DNA from: Candidatus Heimdallarchaeota archaeon
GTDB lineage: Archaea > Asgardarchaeota > Heimdallarchaeia > JABLTI01
Length of the DNA: 64,000 nucleotides
Direction: 5' to 3'
NCBI GenBank assembly: GCA_018238155.1
Contig: JABCTZ010000026.1
Span: 24,001-88,000 of the forward strand
Shown: piece after piece, positions 16,945 through 26,123 of the stretch
Position numbering within the stretch: the first letter of the stretch is position 1
Layout: each line of letters begins with the position of its first letter
Notes under the pieces: generated by a model
The model's database searches: none
What the model saw: the letters and a program-made list of their open reading frames with translations, nothing else
What the model was told of the DNA's origin: nothing
Program-made: the position numbers and the translations under genes

Positions 16945-17748
16945 TCAGGTATTAGAGTGAGGTTCAATATTTAGCTTTGAATCTTCAAAATAATTGATAT
17001 CAAAAGCATCAAGATTATCCAAAATTTTAACTGTTTTTTCTCTAAAGTACTGAGGAACGTTGCTTCCAATACTAAATTCATTGACCAATTTTTTATATGG
17101 TTCAAAAAATTCAACAAGCAAATCAATAATTTCATTCCTATTTGTATTATCTTCTAAAACTTGATAGATTAGTTTTGACTTTCCTAAAGAGATATAGAAC
17201 AAATATTTGTAAAATTTCTTAAAGGAAATTTTTTCTTCGTCTATTTTCTTTAAATCAAATAAAATTTTCAGCAGATATCCCGGTAATAGACTTGTTGTTT
17301 CAACTTTCTTAACGATTTCAAAATGGTTCTGAATGGAAAGATATGCTCTTGTATTTAATTTTTTATATTGATTGAGTTCCTTAGTAATTTTTTCTTCTGT
17401 CCCCAGGTTGTTTAACAATTCTTTGTAACCTATTTTTCTAATCAAAAAGAACTCAAAAATTGCTATGACAATTAAGACAATTATTAATGGTAAAATCAAA
17501 ATTGGTATTATAGAATCTTTTTCGAAAATTCCTGCTTGGTTCTGAACAATAATTAAAATGGAAATAAAAACTATTAGAACCGCAGATACTGCTAATGATA
17601 TTCTATTGAAAATCTTCTTTGTTTCTTTAATTTCTGCACGGCAGATCTTTTCTTGGAATCTCCATGAGAATTCTTGCTTGATAATTATTTCGTTAAGAAA
17701 TGCTCGTGCTACCTCTGCATTTTCTTTCAGAATTTTCTGATCGATCAT
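16945..17748 (-). CDS. two-helix membrane protein of unknown function
   Basis: About 267 residues. A helical N-terminal segment (1-55) is followed by two closely spaced transmembrane helices (about 60-80 and 95-120), then a helical cytoplasmic-looking domain of about 150 residues. The arrangement resembles the N-terminal half of the zinc-module membrane protein encoded just upstream (17812-19329), so the two may be distant relatives or partners. No catalytic motif is seen. ATG 17748 is preceded by GGTGGG; an ATG six codons upstream (17766) is possible. It begins about 60 bases after the zinc protein's stop in the same orientation, likely one transcription unit. Confidence 0.65.
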   Translation of the reverse strand: MIDQKILKENAEVARAFLNEIIIKQEFSWRFQEKICRAEIKETKKIFNRISLAVSAVLIVFISILIIVQNQAGIFEKDSIIPILILPLIIVLIVIAIFEFFLIRKIGYKELLNNLGTEEKITKELNQYKKLNTRAYLSIQNHFEIVKKVETTSLLPGYLLKILFDLKKIDEEKISFKKFYKYLFYISLGKSKLIYQVLEDNTNRNEIIDLLVEFFEPYKKLVNEFSIGSNVPQYFREKTVKILDNLDAFDINYFEDSKLNIEPHSNT

Positions 17749-17811
17749 TTTATGTAAGCCCACCATATTACAGATATTGAATATACAAACTGATTTTTAA
17801 ATCAACGTGCT

Positions 17812-19329
17812 TCATCGATTTTTCTTCATTGACTCCATTACAGTTACTTCTAGTTGCTCTTCAATTTCTTTTTTACAATAGGGACACAAGTCACTTTTTT
17901 CCAACCACATAGAGAAGTGTTCAGCATGACCGAAACCCTCACAATGAGGGCAAATACTTACCTCTGTGCCTAATCCAATGCTATTCAAACAAACGAAGCA
18001 ATATGGAAGTTCGTTTTTGCACTTTTTGCAATATTGTAGAATAGACGAATTTTTAGTTTTGCAATAAGGGCATTTTATTGTTATACTTCCCCCTTTTCTT
18101 TTGGATAAAAACTGTTTAGCAGAAAATAATTGTTTGAAATAGTCAGTTCTAATTTTCTCATATTCATCTTTAGACATTTGTTCTTTTTCTTCATCAAGTA
18201 TTTCAAGAGTAGAATTTAATACTTCAATTTTTACTTCGAGCTCCTTATCTGTTAATAATTTCATTTTAATATTTTCTGCAGGGAGATTTTTTTGAATGAA
18301 TTTCATAGTTGTATAATACGTACCAGCTCTTGTTCGAATCTCTATCACGTCCCCATCAAAAGCTGAAATTGCTGAAAGTAGTTTATTCTTATCAATATTG
18401 AGCTTTTTATGTGGTATTTTAACAGTAGATTTTGCAATTGGTTTAGCATCCAATTGCTTCTTCATTTTACTAGTTAATTCTTCAACTTTTATAGCCAATT
18501 CTTTATTTGAGTTTATTTTCTGTAAAGTTTCAATTATATCATTCACATTTTTGATTGACTTTTGCATTTTTCTAAAATCAACCCTAAAGAACATATCAAA
18601 TTTATTTTGGGAGACAATTGATAGGCTTGAATCTATATCTGTCAATACATTCAACAATTCAGTTAATGTTTTTTCATCTTTAATCAAAACATCCAGATTT
18701 AAAGATTCTAAAATAAATGTTCCAGCTAGTATCATCAATACTAATCTCTTCATTTGATCTTTAGCAATGGGATCTTTATCCTGTAAGAGAATTTCAATAG
18801 CAATTTCATTTACCAATACTGCAGCAATTCTATTTCTGAATTCATTTGAAATTGTAATTTCAATTGCTTTTTTAATTAGTTGATCGGAAGCGTTTCTTTC
18901 GTCTAACTCATTATCTATTTGTTTTCTAATCTCGGCTGCTTCTATTTCAAGCTCTTTCTTCTTCTTTTTCAAAGCTCGTTTTGCTAAAAAACCAACATTG
19001 AAATTCGATAAAAGATAAAATGACACTCCAAAGGCAAGAAATAGACAAGCCAAAATAACTATGATTATGATTTCATCACCCAGATGACTTAGTAACCCAG
19101 CAAATACAAAACTAGCCAAAATAGAAGCTACAAATATAATTCCAGTAATTTTCCACATTTTCTCTGAAATTTTCTTTCTCTGTTCGTCCAATGCTACACT
19201 TTCATACATAGATTCTTTGCTTTTTTTGAAGAGGGATATTTCAACTAATGGTAAGGCTTTTTTTATACATTCTGAAATTATTTGCTGATTGTTTAGGTTA
19301 TTGTCTATTTCTGCTACTTGTGCACTCAT
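17812..19329 (-). CDS. membrane-anchored coiled-coil protein with zinc ribbon and Nse1/RING-like C-terminus
   Basis: A 505-residue protein. Two adjacent transmembrane helices (about 60-115) are followed by a charged coiled-coil-rich middle (about 120-400) and a cysteine-rich tail of about 80 residues. The tail has a zinc ribbon (CPYC-x10-CKKC), six residues, then C-x2-C-x12-C-x2-C-x4-H-x2-H-x10-C-x2-C. This is the ligand order of variant RING fingers such as Nse1, with the usual Trp (MWL) before the last pair. The tail is probably cytoplasmic. The start is the ATG overlapping the previous stop as TAATG at 19327-19331, with GGAGGG upstream, so translation is coupled to the winged-helix gene that has the same zinc spacing. 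A role as a membrane ubiquitin ligase-like factor is inference only. Confidence 0.75.
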   Translation of the reverse strand: MSAQVAEIDNNLNNQQIISECIKKALPLVEISLFKKSKESMYESVALDEQRKKISEKMWKITGIIFVASILASFVFAGLLSHLGDEIIIIVILACLFLAFGVSFYLLSNFNVGFLAKRALKKKKKELEIEAAEIRKQIDNELDERNASDQLIKKAIEITISNEFRNRIAAVLVNEIAIEILLQDKDPIAKDQMKRLVLMILAGTFILESLNLDVLIKDEKTLTELLNVLTDIDSSLSIVSQNKFDMFFRVDFRKMQKSIKNVNDIIETLQKINSNKELAIKVEELTSKMKKQLDAKPIAKSTVKIPHKKLNIDKNKLLSAISAFDGDVIEIRTRAGTYYTTMKFIQKNLPAENIKMKLLTDKELEVKIEVLNSTLEILDEEKEQMSKDEYEKIRTDYFKQLFSAKQFLSKRKGGSITIKCPYCKTKNSSILQYCKKCKNELPYCFVCLNSIGLGTEVSICPHCEGFGHAEHFSMWLEKSDLCPYCKKEIEEQLEVTVMESMKKNR

Positions 19330-20036
19330 TAGTTCTTCCCTCCTGAAATCAATTGAGATTCTAGAATATGCTCTTTGCAATTTGGACAAGAGCCAATAGC
19401 TTTTAACCATTCTATAATATGACTTGCATGTGCATAGGTATCACATTTTGGACATCTAAGCACTTTATCATCTGCATAGATGTTTCTCTTACAAACACTA
19501 CATTGTTGTATTTCTTTATCACAACTAAAACAACTTTTTTCATTTTCAATAAGTTGACTATCACAAAAATAACAAATCTTGATTTTGTCTTCTTTTCTAT
19601 CTTCGATGATCTGATTGATAATAAACAATTCTTCATTTTTTTCTTGAATCAGTCTAAAATAATCAGTAGATAAGATTGCTTTTGCTTTGTATTTTTTCTT
19701 TATCCCTTTTAATGTTTTAATGATGGTCTTTTTTCTTATGGTTAGTTCTTGTTCAGATAATTCTTCATACCATACAAATGGCATTGTATCTTCTGACTTT
19801 AGAAGATTTGATTCTCTCTTGAAGTATTTATCAGGTATGAAATAAAATTCTCCTCTACCTGTTTTAATTGAAAAAACAAGGTTATCTTCTTTCAAGTTTG
19901 TTAGAATCTTTCTAACTTGACTGTTTTTCAGGTTATATATATCACTAATAGCATGAGCAGATAAAGGCTCGGTAGTTATCCTAAGAATCTTAATTATCTG
20001 TGAAGTAAGAGATTGTGTATCTATAATATTTCTCAT
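19329..20036 (-). CDS. winged-helix protein with zinc ribbon and Nse1/RING-like C-terminus
   Basis: A 235-residue protein. The first ~70 residues look like a winged helix (helices around LTSQIIKILR, AHAISDIY and SQVRKILTNLKEDNLV, then a short beta wing), a fold used for DNA binding or for protein contacts. A helical linker follows, then a zinc ribbon CYFC-x10-CFSC, six residues, and CSVC-x12-CPKC-x4-H-x2-H-x10-CPNC. All spacings equal those in the next gene. A winged helix plus variant RING recalls Nse1 of eukaryotic SMC5/6 complexes, but full homology cannot be claimed by eye. A GGTGGG site five bases before the ATG supports the start. First gene of a three-gene leftward operon. Confidence 0.75.
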   Translation of the reverse strand: MRNIIDTQSLTSQIIKILRITTEPLSAHAISDIYNLKNSQVRKILTNLKEDNLVFSIKTGRGEFYFIPDKYFKRESNLLKSEDTMPFVWYEELSEQELTIRKKTIIKTLKGIKKKYKAKAILSTDYFRLIQEKNEELFIINQIIEDRKEDKIKICYFCDSQLIENEKSCFSCDKEIQQCSVCKRNIYADDKVLRCPKCDTYAHASHIIEWLKAIGSCPNCKEHILESQLISGGKN

Positions 20037-20209
20037 GAAAACCCACCAATATTATATCAATTTACTATTGAACATATAAAATGATTGATTCAAAAGAGAG
20101 AGAATTTGTAGAAATAACGCACAGCAACAAATTATCATTTAAAATAAATTAGCAAATATTTAAGTGATAATTTACTAGATATATTATACATACAAGTTGA
20201 GGATAGAAA

Positions 20210-20512
20210 ATGCCCAAAAGACAATCTAAAGTTATGCAAGAACCAATTGCTGAACCACAGAGAAGTAAGGTTCTTCTTTATATTTCATTTGCTTTAACAG
20301 TTATTGGCGCTACAATGGCATTATCTGTTACAGTTTTAATTGTTATTCCTGGTTACATTGAACTCTCATGGAGTACTCTTTTTACGAATCCATTAACGTA
20401 TATTCTCATAGTAGGATTAATTCTTGTAACTGCAGGGTTAATTATGCAAAGAATTATTACTCCACCTATGAAAGCAACAGAAACAGAAAAATTGAAAAGT
20501 AGATTGGAGTAA
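20210..20512 (+). CDS. small two-helix membrane protein
   Basis: A 100-residue protein with a polar N-terminus (1-20), two transmembrane helices (about 23-46 and 61-82) and a short charged tail. No known family is recognised. It has its own promoter: ATTTAAGT near 20157-20164 and a GAGGAT site shortly before the ATG. It is divergent from the winged-helix zinc gene, sharing a 170-base promoter region, which may hint at common regulation. Confidence 0.6.
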   Translation: MPKRQSKVMQEPIAEPQRSKVLLYISFALTVIGATMALSVTVLIVIPGYIELSWSTLFTNPLTYILIVGLILVTAGLIMQRIITPPMKATETEKLKSRLE

Positions 20513-20553
20513 ATCATTCTTCTCCTTTCCATTATGATAAGAAAAATTGCCAG

Positions 20554-21336
20554 CTATTTTACCAAATTTATGCAATGTTTATCGACTAGTTTTTTGAATC
20601 TTACATAGTCGCGCATTTTAACTATCTTTAATTGAGAACCAAATTCTCTAAGATTTAAATCTTCGAGTTTTTCAAGAGCTGTTATACGTTTCTTTGAGTC
20701 ATGTCTATCTTTTGAGAGATAGATATTAGCTTTATGAGATTTCAAATCGATTATAGTAATAATTCCGTCATCAAGAATTGTATGAGGATCTGCAAATTCA
20801 ATAAATCCTGCATCTCCGAAACTGAAAACTCGAATATTAACTATTTTAACTGAATCATTTAATTTTTTAAGTAATACCAGAACTGAATCTTTTGATATAT
20901 CAAGTTCTTTTTCCCAATGCTCTTTTCTAAATTTGGCGATTATATTTTCAACTGTTTTATGATTATTTAGAATAAACCTTTGCTGCTCATCTTTTAATAG
21001 AAGAAAAATCGAACATGTACGTCCGTGTTCTGCAATTCGACTGTCTTTAGTATTTGACGCTTTTACAGAAAAAGAATAGATCAAGTACCTTTGATTTGGT
21101 CTTTCAAAGAGGGGTAAAGGACCATACAAACCACCAAGCATATCATCTCCGCAATGGACCGCAGAAATACCATGAATTACTAATTTGTTAATCAATTTTT
21201 TTGGTAGTTTAACGATACTATATCGAGCCACTGGTCCATCATCTTCGAAAACACCAAAAATTATTCCTGTAAAAGCTTTTCTTAGCTTTTTCGGTTTTTT
21301 TAATGAGGGTGTTTTATCTGTTTCAGTGGTTGACAT
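20554..21336 (-). CDS. conserved-looking hypothetical protein, possible Longin-like alpha/beta fold
   Basis: A 260-residue soluble protein with a basic N-terminal 25 residues. An alternating beta/alpha pattern begins TGIIFGVFEDDGPVARYS and includes GPLPLFERPNQRYLIYSFSV and CSIFLLLKDEQ. That pattern loosely recalls small signalling or trafficking adaptor folds (Longin/roadblock types common in Asgard archaea), but I cannot identify a family by eye and no catalytic motif is visible. The C-terminal ~90 residues contain a second beta-rich segment. GGGATGAT stands just before the ATG. It is convergent with the small membrane protein gene. Confidence 0.55.
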   Translation of the reverse strand: MSTTETDKTPSLKKPKKLRKAFTGIIFGVFEDDGPVARYSIVKLPKKLINKLVIHGISAVHCGDDMLGGLYGPLPLFERPNQRYLIYSFSVKASNTKDSRIAEHGRTCSIFLLLKDEQQRFILNNHKTVENIIAKFRKEHWEKELDISKDSVLVLLKKLNDSVKIVNIRVFSFGDAGFIEFADPHTILDDGIITIIDLKSHKANIYLSKDRHDSKKRITALEKLEDLNLREFGSQLKIVKMRDYVRFKKLVDKHCINLVK

Positions 21337-21619
21337 TGATCATCCCTTGTAAAATTAGTTCTAGATAGCCCTTAAGATTAATTATTTCTTTTTGAGCTAT
21401 AACATAAATTAGTAGCTATTAAATAAAAAGTATTTCATTATATTATTGCTACTTGTTCTTTGATTTTTAGCAAAGAAATTGGTATTTTCCAATCATTTTC
21501 TATATAACCATTCAAAAAATATATATCTAGTAAAAACGAATGCAGTAGTATCAATGATTAATCTTTCAAAACAATTGTAAAAACAATTGAGATTAAGAAG
21601 TGAAAAAAAAACTCGTGAA
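21337..21619. other. divergent promoter region
   Basis: No gene seen. A/T boxes near 21515-21530 (AAAATATATATC) could serve the rightward membrane protein gene, giving a leader of about 70 bases. The leftward gene has no sharply defined box. Confidence 0.3.
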
Positions 21620-22990
21620 ATGACAAACCCTTATTTGGAGGAGAAAAAACTGTCGCCGAATGATGAGAAAGAATTTAAAAAGTTACTAATTATTGGATCT
21701 ATAGTTGGGTTAGTAGGTGCAATTGCACTTATATTAGGAATGATTTTACAGTTTAATGTCTTTAATACCGTAGAAATCAATGTTTTTGGCATTGTCGTTG
21801 TTGCATTTGCTTTCGGCATATTTTTAATCTGTCTAATAACGCTTCTCGGAACATTATCTGTAGGATTTAGTGTTAATGACGAACGACCAGGTTTGTTAGC
21901 TTTAGTTTTGTTCATATTTGCACCAACAGTTGTTTTAACAAATTTTAGTACTCCTTTGTATTATTTGCTAGAAATAGGTAATAGAGAGCTAGATCTTGGT
22001 TTTGTTGGATTTGGATTTTATTTGGTTTATTTAGGTGCCGGATTATTCCTTATTTCATTCATATTCCATGTTTGGACTTTCCTCTGGAAAAATAGGTTGG
22101 GCGATTCTGGTGTTAATGTCGCAGATAGCTCTAATGAAATACCTATGATCAAAATCTTAAGGATAATTAACAGTATCTTGATTGTTATTGCTAGTATTGG
22201 GATAATTTTTGGTATGATATTACCAGCTTATTCATCAATTGAAAATCCCAATGTTACAGGATTCTTCATGTATGAAAACGGTACACATGTCGATCTAGAA
22301 GCTATGTTCTTTTTAGCTTTGCTCTTTAGTATAGTAGTAACAGCAATTATTGTTATGCTTAGTAATTTTGGAGTTGTTAAATCCACTAGAAGCGAAATAC
22401 CATTACTAATACTTCTCGGAATTACTTTTTTAGTTCCAGGTTACATTCCAAAAGGAAACCCGTCCGGTGTTTGGACTTCTCCATTCTTTGAATTATTAAT
22501 CACAATGCGTGAAATTGTATATCAAGATACAGAACTTAGCTTCACTACTATGGGTTGGGTTCTAATAGTAGGAATATTGGTTCTACTCCTAACGGTATTC
22601 ATTGCATCGATTACATTCTTCTTTAGCAAATCAGCAACAAAAGCTGTTAAAAGGGTTAAATCTTCTGTGAAGAAGGTTAAGAAAGGAAAATTCCCTTCAA
22701 GTCCTCCATCCGCTAATGTTGGAGGATTGGCATCACAATTGGCTAGTTCAGGTCCTCCTTCAGCTGCAACAGGTCCTCCCTCGGCTGCATCAGGTCCGCC
22801 ATCTGCTTTAGGACAAGATCCAACAGTTTCATCCTCTCCGCCCACACCACCAAGCTTTTTAGCTTCATCAGGTTCACCTCCAAGTGCAGCAGCAACAGAA
22901 AAACCAACATGCCCATTCTGTGGTAAATCATTAAGATTTATCGATGAATACCAAAGATGGTACTGTGACAGTTGCGCACAATACGTATAA
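21620..22990 (+). CDS. polytopic membrane protein with Pro/Ser/Ala-rich linker and C-terminal zinc ribbon
   Basis: About 456 residues. The N-terminal ~340 residues hold some eight hydrophobic segments. A basic stretch follows (KRVKSSVKKVKKGK), then a low-complexity linker with imperfect repeats of the type SGPPSAA/TGPPSAA (about 375-430), and a final zinc ribbon CPFCGKSL...WYCDSCAQYV. Tethering a zinc ribbon to a membrane domain by a proline-rich linker suggests a scaffold or sensor; no enzymatic function is seen. The start is uncertain: ATG 21620 is taken, but an in-frame TTG at 21587 would add 11 residues, and neither has a strong binding site. Confidence 0.65.
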   Translation: MTNPYLEEKKLSPNDEKEFKKLLIIGSIVGLVGAIALILGMILQFNVFNTVEINVFGIVVVAFAFGIFLICLITLLGTLSVGFSVNDERPGLLALVLFIFAPTVVLTNFSTPLYYLLEIGNRELDLGFVGFGFYLVYLGAGLFLISFIFHVWTFLWKNRLGDSGVNVADSSNEIPMIKILRIINSILIVIASIGIIFGMILPAYSSIENPNVTGFFMYENGTHVDLEAMFFLALLFSIVVTAIIVMLSNFGVVKSTRSEIPLLILLGITFLVPGYIPKGNPSGVWTSPFFELLITMREIVYQDTELSFTTMGWVLIVGILVLLLTVFIASITFFFSKSATKAVKRVKSSVKKVKKGKFPSSPPSANVGGLASQLASSGPPSAATGPPSAASGPPSALGQDPTVSSSPPTPPSFLASSGSPPSAAATEKPTCPFCGKSLRFIDEYQRWYCDSCAQYV

Positions 22991-22994
22991 TAAA

Positions 22995-23035
22995 ATGGAA
23001 GGATTTTCCTTTCATCCTCTTTTTTCTTTTTTTTA
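22995..23035 (+). terminator. hairpin plus T-rich tract
   Basis: ATGGAAGGA pairs with TCCTTTCAT (nine pairs, one G-T) around a TTT loop (22995-23015). A long T-rich tract follows (23019-23035). It lies just after the membrane protein stop and is the expected rightward terminator. The remaining ~270 bases to 23309 show no gene. Confidence 0.6.
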
Positions 23036-23309
23036 CTTTACTTCTTATTGATTAAGAATTAATTTCTATATGAGACTTACACACCAATAATTAGTGAATG
23101 AATAAATGGATTATTTATTCGTCATTTTCTCTCTCTTAATCCTCTGATAAAATAACAGTAAAAGTTATCCAACACTTTTCGTAAATCATACTCAATTTTT
23201 CTTTCTAGTATCAGAGAAGAGAATGTAATTAAACCAAAAAGATTGCCCTTTTTATTCGATTATTTTTAAAAAAAAGAGAAATATTATTTCTTTTGAAATA
23301 ATACTTGTT

Positions 23310-26123
23310 CTAAATTTGTTTTATTGCTTTAATAGTGTCTTTTCTGAAGATAATCCAAGATGTAAAAGCTGCGGATATAAGAGCTGTAATGTAGAGAAGA
23401 CCCGTTGCAAGTAAAAGTTGAACCGGTTTGAAAACCAATTCATTTGGTGGTATTGTTGTTGAATAGGTTAGTATTTCAGTAAACATATATGCCGCAAAAG
23501 TACCCAATACCGCACCTGCTATTGATCCAAAAACAACTAACGTCATTGATTCGGTTAAGAACATACCAAAAAGCTGTTTCGGTGACATACCAAGAACTTT
23601 CAAAGTAACCACTTCTCTTTCCTTTTCAATAGCTTGTATTAGAATCATCAAAGTAATAGCTGAAATGGTTATTATTAAAGAAGATATGAATGATGAATTA
23701 AGTGATCCATAAAGCATAGTATTTCTTAAACTACCTTCAAAAGCTTTTTCAAGATCTTCTACATTTTTGACCGAACGACCAAGTTCTTCTTCTATTGATA
23801 ATGCAACTTCTTTGATTCCAAAATTGGGGTCCACTTTTACTATCAAATCGCCAAAAGAGCTAAATGAGCTGTATGTGAATGTCTTTACATTTTCATACGT
23901 ACCAATTATAACAAATCGATATACAGTTCGACTGGTGTCAGGAACACTCTTGTAGTATCTTGGCATGAAGTTAAAAATACCCTTAATATTAAGAGTTCTG
24001 TTAAGAACTCCAAATGGATATTTATCATAGACAATATCAATTGTATCTCCTCCTTGAGTATTGATCCTATCCAACTGTTCCTTTTGCATAACAACATCAG
24101 TATCATTCACAATTTTACTAAAGAATTCTTCTGGATCATTTCCTGGGAGATATCCATCATCAAAATATGCTGTTTTAGCAAAGACTTCGGGATCTATGCC
24201 AATAACTTGGTAAGAATAGACTACATCGCCATAGCTTATTACCTGTGATGACGTTCTAATGTATGTAGCAGATTGCACGCCTTCTATTGCAGAAACTTGT
24301 TCTAAAGTGACATTATTTCCAACATTTATTCCATGAATTAGAATATCAGAACCAATTTCATAATAAGCATTTTCTCGATCATAGTCTTGATATGATTCTA
24401 TAGTAACTATCGATGAAAAGATGAGTGTGAATGTTAATGTGATAAGTATGAGTGATCTTGCTGTATCAGCTTTTCTTCTTGAACTCCGTTTAAATGCGAG
24501 ACCTACTATTTCAAGATTCTTTGTCTTCCACGAGATATTTGAAAGACGTTCGATTGCATACGGATATATCCTCGATACTAGTAGAACTCCTCCTAAAATT
24601 GAACACACAATAGCTGTAGTGCCTATGCCATTAGCAAAGGAGTAAGCAGAAGGTCCATCCAAATTAAAGAGAACAACTATCCACAGAGCAATACCAACAA
24701 TCATCAAGAATATATCCAGAAATGCTTTTTCCCAAAACGATTTCTTTTCTTGATGCTCCGTGTATGCTTCTTGTGTTGTGATAGTACTCATTTTCCAAAT
24801 ATTTAATGCATTGATGAGGATTGCTAGAACAAAACCTATAGTAATTACTGAAAAGAAAATAATTAAATTTAATGTTGGATTAATTGCTTGTCCTGAAAAA
24901 GACAAAAAGCCGGTACTTTTTGATAGCAGCCAAGAAAAGAGATAGCCTAAAACAAATGCAATTAAGATTGCTGAAATAGTCATCTCAATAACTTGAAAAA
25001 TTAGATTCATCATTACATCTTGCCTTGAACTACCTCTTTGCAGCATAGAAGATACATGACGCTTTTGACGTCGTTTCATTAAATTAGCTGAATAATTAGT
25101 TAGCGATAAGGCCATTCCAATTATTGGTGTAAGGAATAATATACCGAATAATTGGAAAACTAGAAATTCTTTTCTAAAATTATCAAGTAAGATCGACATA
25201 TCATTATATACGTGTAATGTGTACCCTTCTGCTTCAAATTCTCTTGTTATTTCCTGTGCTAATTGATTTACTTGAGCAATTTCGTTATGCAAATCAAAAG
25301 AATCTATCTTCTCAAGATCAAATGTAATCCTTCCGAAAGGATTTGTATAACCAGGTGATGCTCCTTCAACATTTGCTACAAAATTACCAAAGTTTGTATA
25401 ACTAGTAATCATAAATTGATCAGAAAATTTCTCGCTCATTGCTGAGAAATCAACACTCATTGGTCCTCTAACATTATTAAAGGATTCAGTTGTAACGACA
25501 CCTGAAATATTAAAATAAGCACCCGCTTGAGGAATGCCCCTAGCAATTACTTGTTCATTTGTCTCTTGAAAGTACCCTGTATAACAAGGAATAGTATCTA
25601 GAAGAGAGATATTTGTATTAGCTATTGTTGTAGTATCGACTACAGCAATGACATCATCGATTTTTTGAGGGATTGTTCCATTGTAAAGAATTGATTCTAA
25701 TGTGCTAAAATAATCAGGCGGTATTGCATAAAGGTTAAAGTCATTTATCTCATTTGTAGAGTTTCCATCGGAAATATCAACAACTGCGAAGAATCCCTTT
25801 TCAAGAAACCAGTCAACTCGTTTTACTCTTTGTTCAAGCTCAACAGCTTCTATAGCTGCTTCTGAAATGTCAAGAAGTTTAGGTATGCCAACGCCAATTT
25901 CACCTCTAAGATCATATGCACCAACATCTACAATAAACTGATTTGGAGGTACTTGCTGATAAAAACCAGTAAATCCACCAAATTGATAACTGTACATAAA
26001 CATTAAACTTGATGCAATTAGAGCAAGACTTATTCCCAATCCTAGAAACATAACAAGAGTGTTCCGTCTATTGAGGAAAATCATGTTGTAATGAAATTTA
26101 ATTTTCTCGATTATTTTTGCCAT
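23310..26123 (-). CDS. FtsX/MacB-type permease without adjacent ATPase
   Basis: A 937-residue membrane protein with the same plan as the permease at 498-3356. It has an N-terminal membrane segment (about 20-45), an extracellular-looking domain to about 330 and a membrane cluster around 335-460 containing an FtsX core loop (MLQRGSSRQDV). A second domain is followed by a C-terminal three-helix cluster with the loop LKVLGMSPKQ. Asn-rich beta regions lie outside. No ABC ATPase is encoded within 3 kb either side, so it must borrow one or act alone. A GAAGGAT site and a GTTATAAAT box about 40 bases upstream support the ATG at 26123. Confidence 0.85.
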   Translation of the reverse strand: MAKIIEKIKFHYNMIFLNRRNTLVMFLGLGISLALIASSLMFMYSYQFGGFTGFYQQVPPNQFIVDVGAYDLRGEIGVGIPKLLDISEAAIEAVELEQRVKRVDWFLEKGFFAVVDISDGNSTNEINDFNLYAIPPDYFSTLESILYNGTIPQKIDDVIAVVDTTTIANTNISLLDTIPCYTGYFQETNEQVIARGIPQAGAYFNISGVVTTESFNNVRGPMSVDFSAMSEKFSDQFMITSYTNFGNFVANVEGASPGYTNPFGRITFDLEKIDSFDLHNEIAQVNQLAQEITREFEAEGYTLHVYNDMSILLDNFRKEFLVFQLFGILFLTPIIGMALSLTNYSANLMKRRQKRHVSSMLQRGSSRQDVMMNLIFQVIEMTISAILIAFVLGYLFSWLLSKSTGFLSFSGQAINPTLNLIIFFSVITIGFVLAILINALNIWKMSTITTQEAYTEHQEKKSFWEKAFLDIFLMIVGIALWIVVLFNLDGPSAYSFANGIGTTAIVCSILGGVLLVSRIYPYAIERLSNISWKTKNLEIVGLAFKRSSRRKADTARSLILITLTFTLIFSSIVTIESYQDYDRENAYYEIGSDILIHGINVGNNVTLEQVSAIEGVQSATYIRTSSQVISYGDVVYSYQVIGIDPEVFAKTAYFDDGYLPGNDPEEFFSKIVNDTDVVMQKEQLDRINTQGGDTIDIVYDKYPFGVLNRTLNIKGIFNFMPRYYKSVPDTSRTVYRFVIIGTYENVKTFTYSSFSSFGDLIVKVDPNFGIKEVALSIEEELGRSVKNVEDLEKAFEGSLRNTMLYGSLNSSFISSLIITISAITLMILIQAIEKEREVVTLKVLGMSPKQLFGMFLTESMTLVVFGSIAGAVLGTFAAYMFTEILTYSTTIPPNELVFKPVQLLLATGLLYITALISAAFTSWIIFRKDTIKAIKQI

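Noticed and set aside
22522..22931. Minus-strand open frames opposite the PPSAA linker
   Set aside because: They are complements of the Pro/Ser/Ala repeats; low complexity makes long shadow frames.
22370..23000. CRISPR-like short repeats
   Set aside because: The repeats encode in-frame PPSAA units of a protein linker and lack spacer structure.
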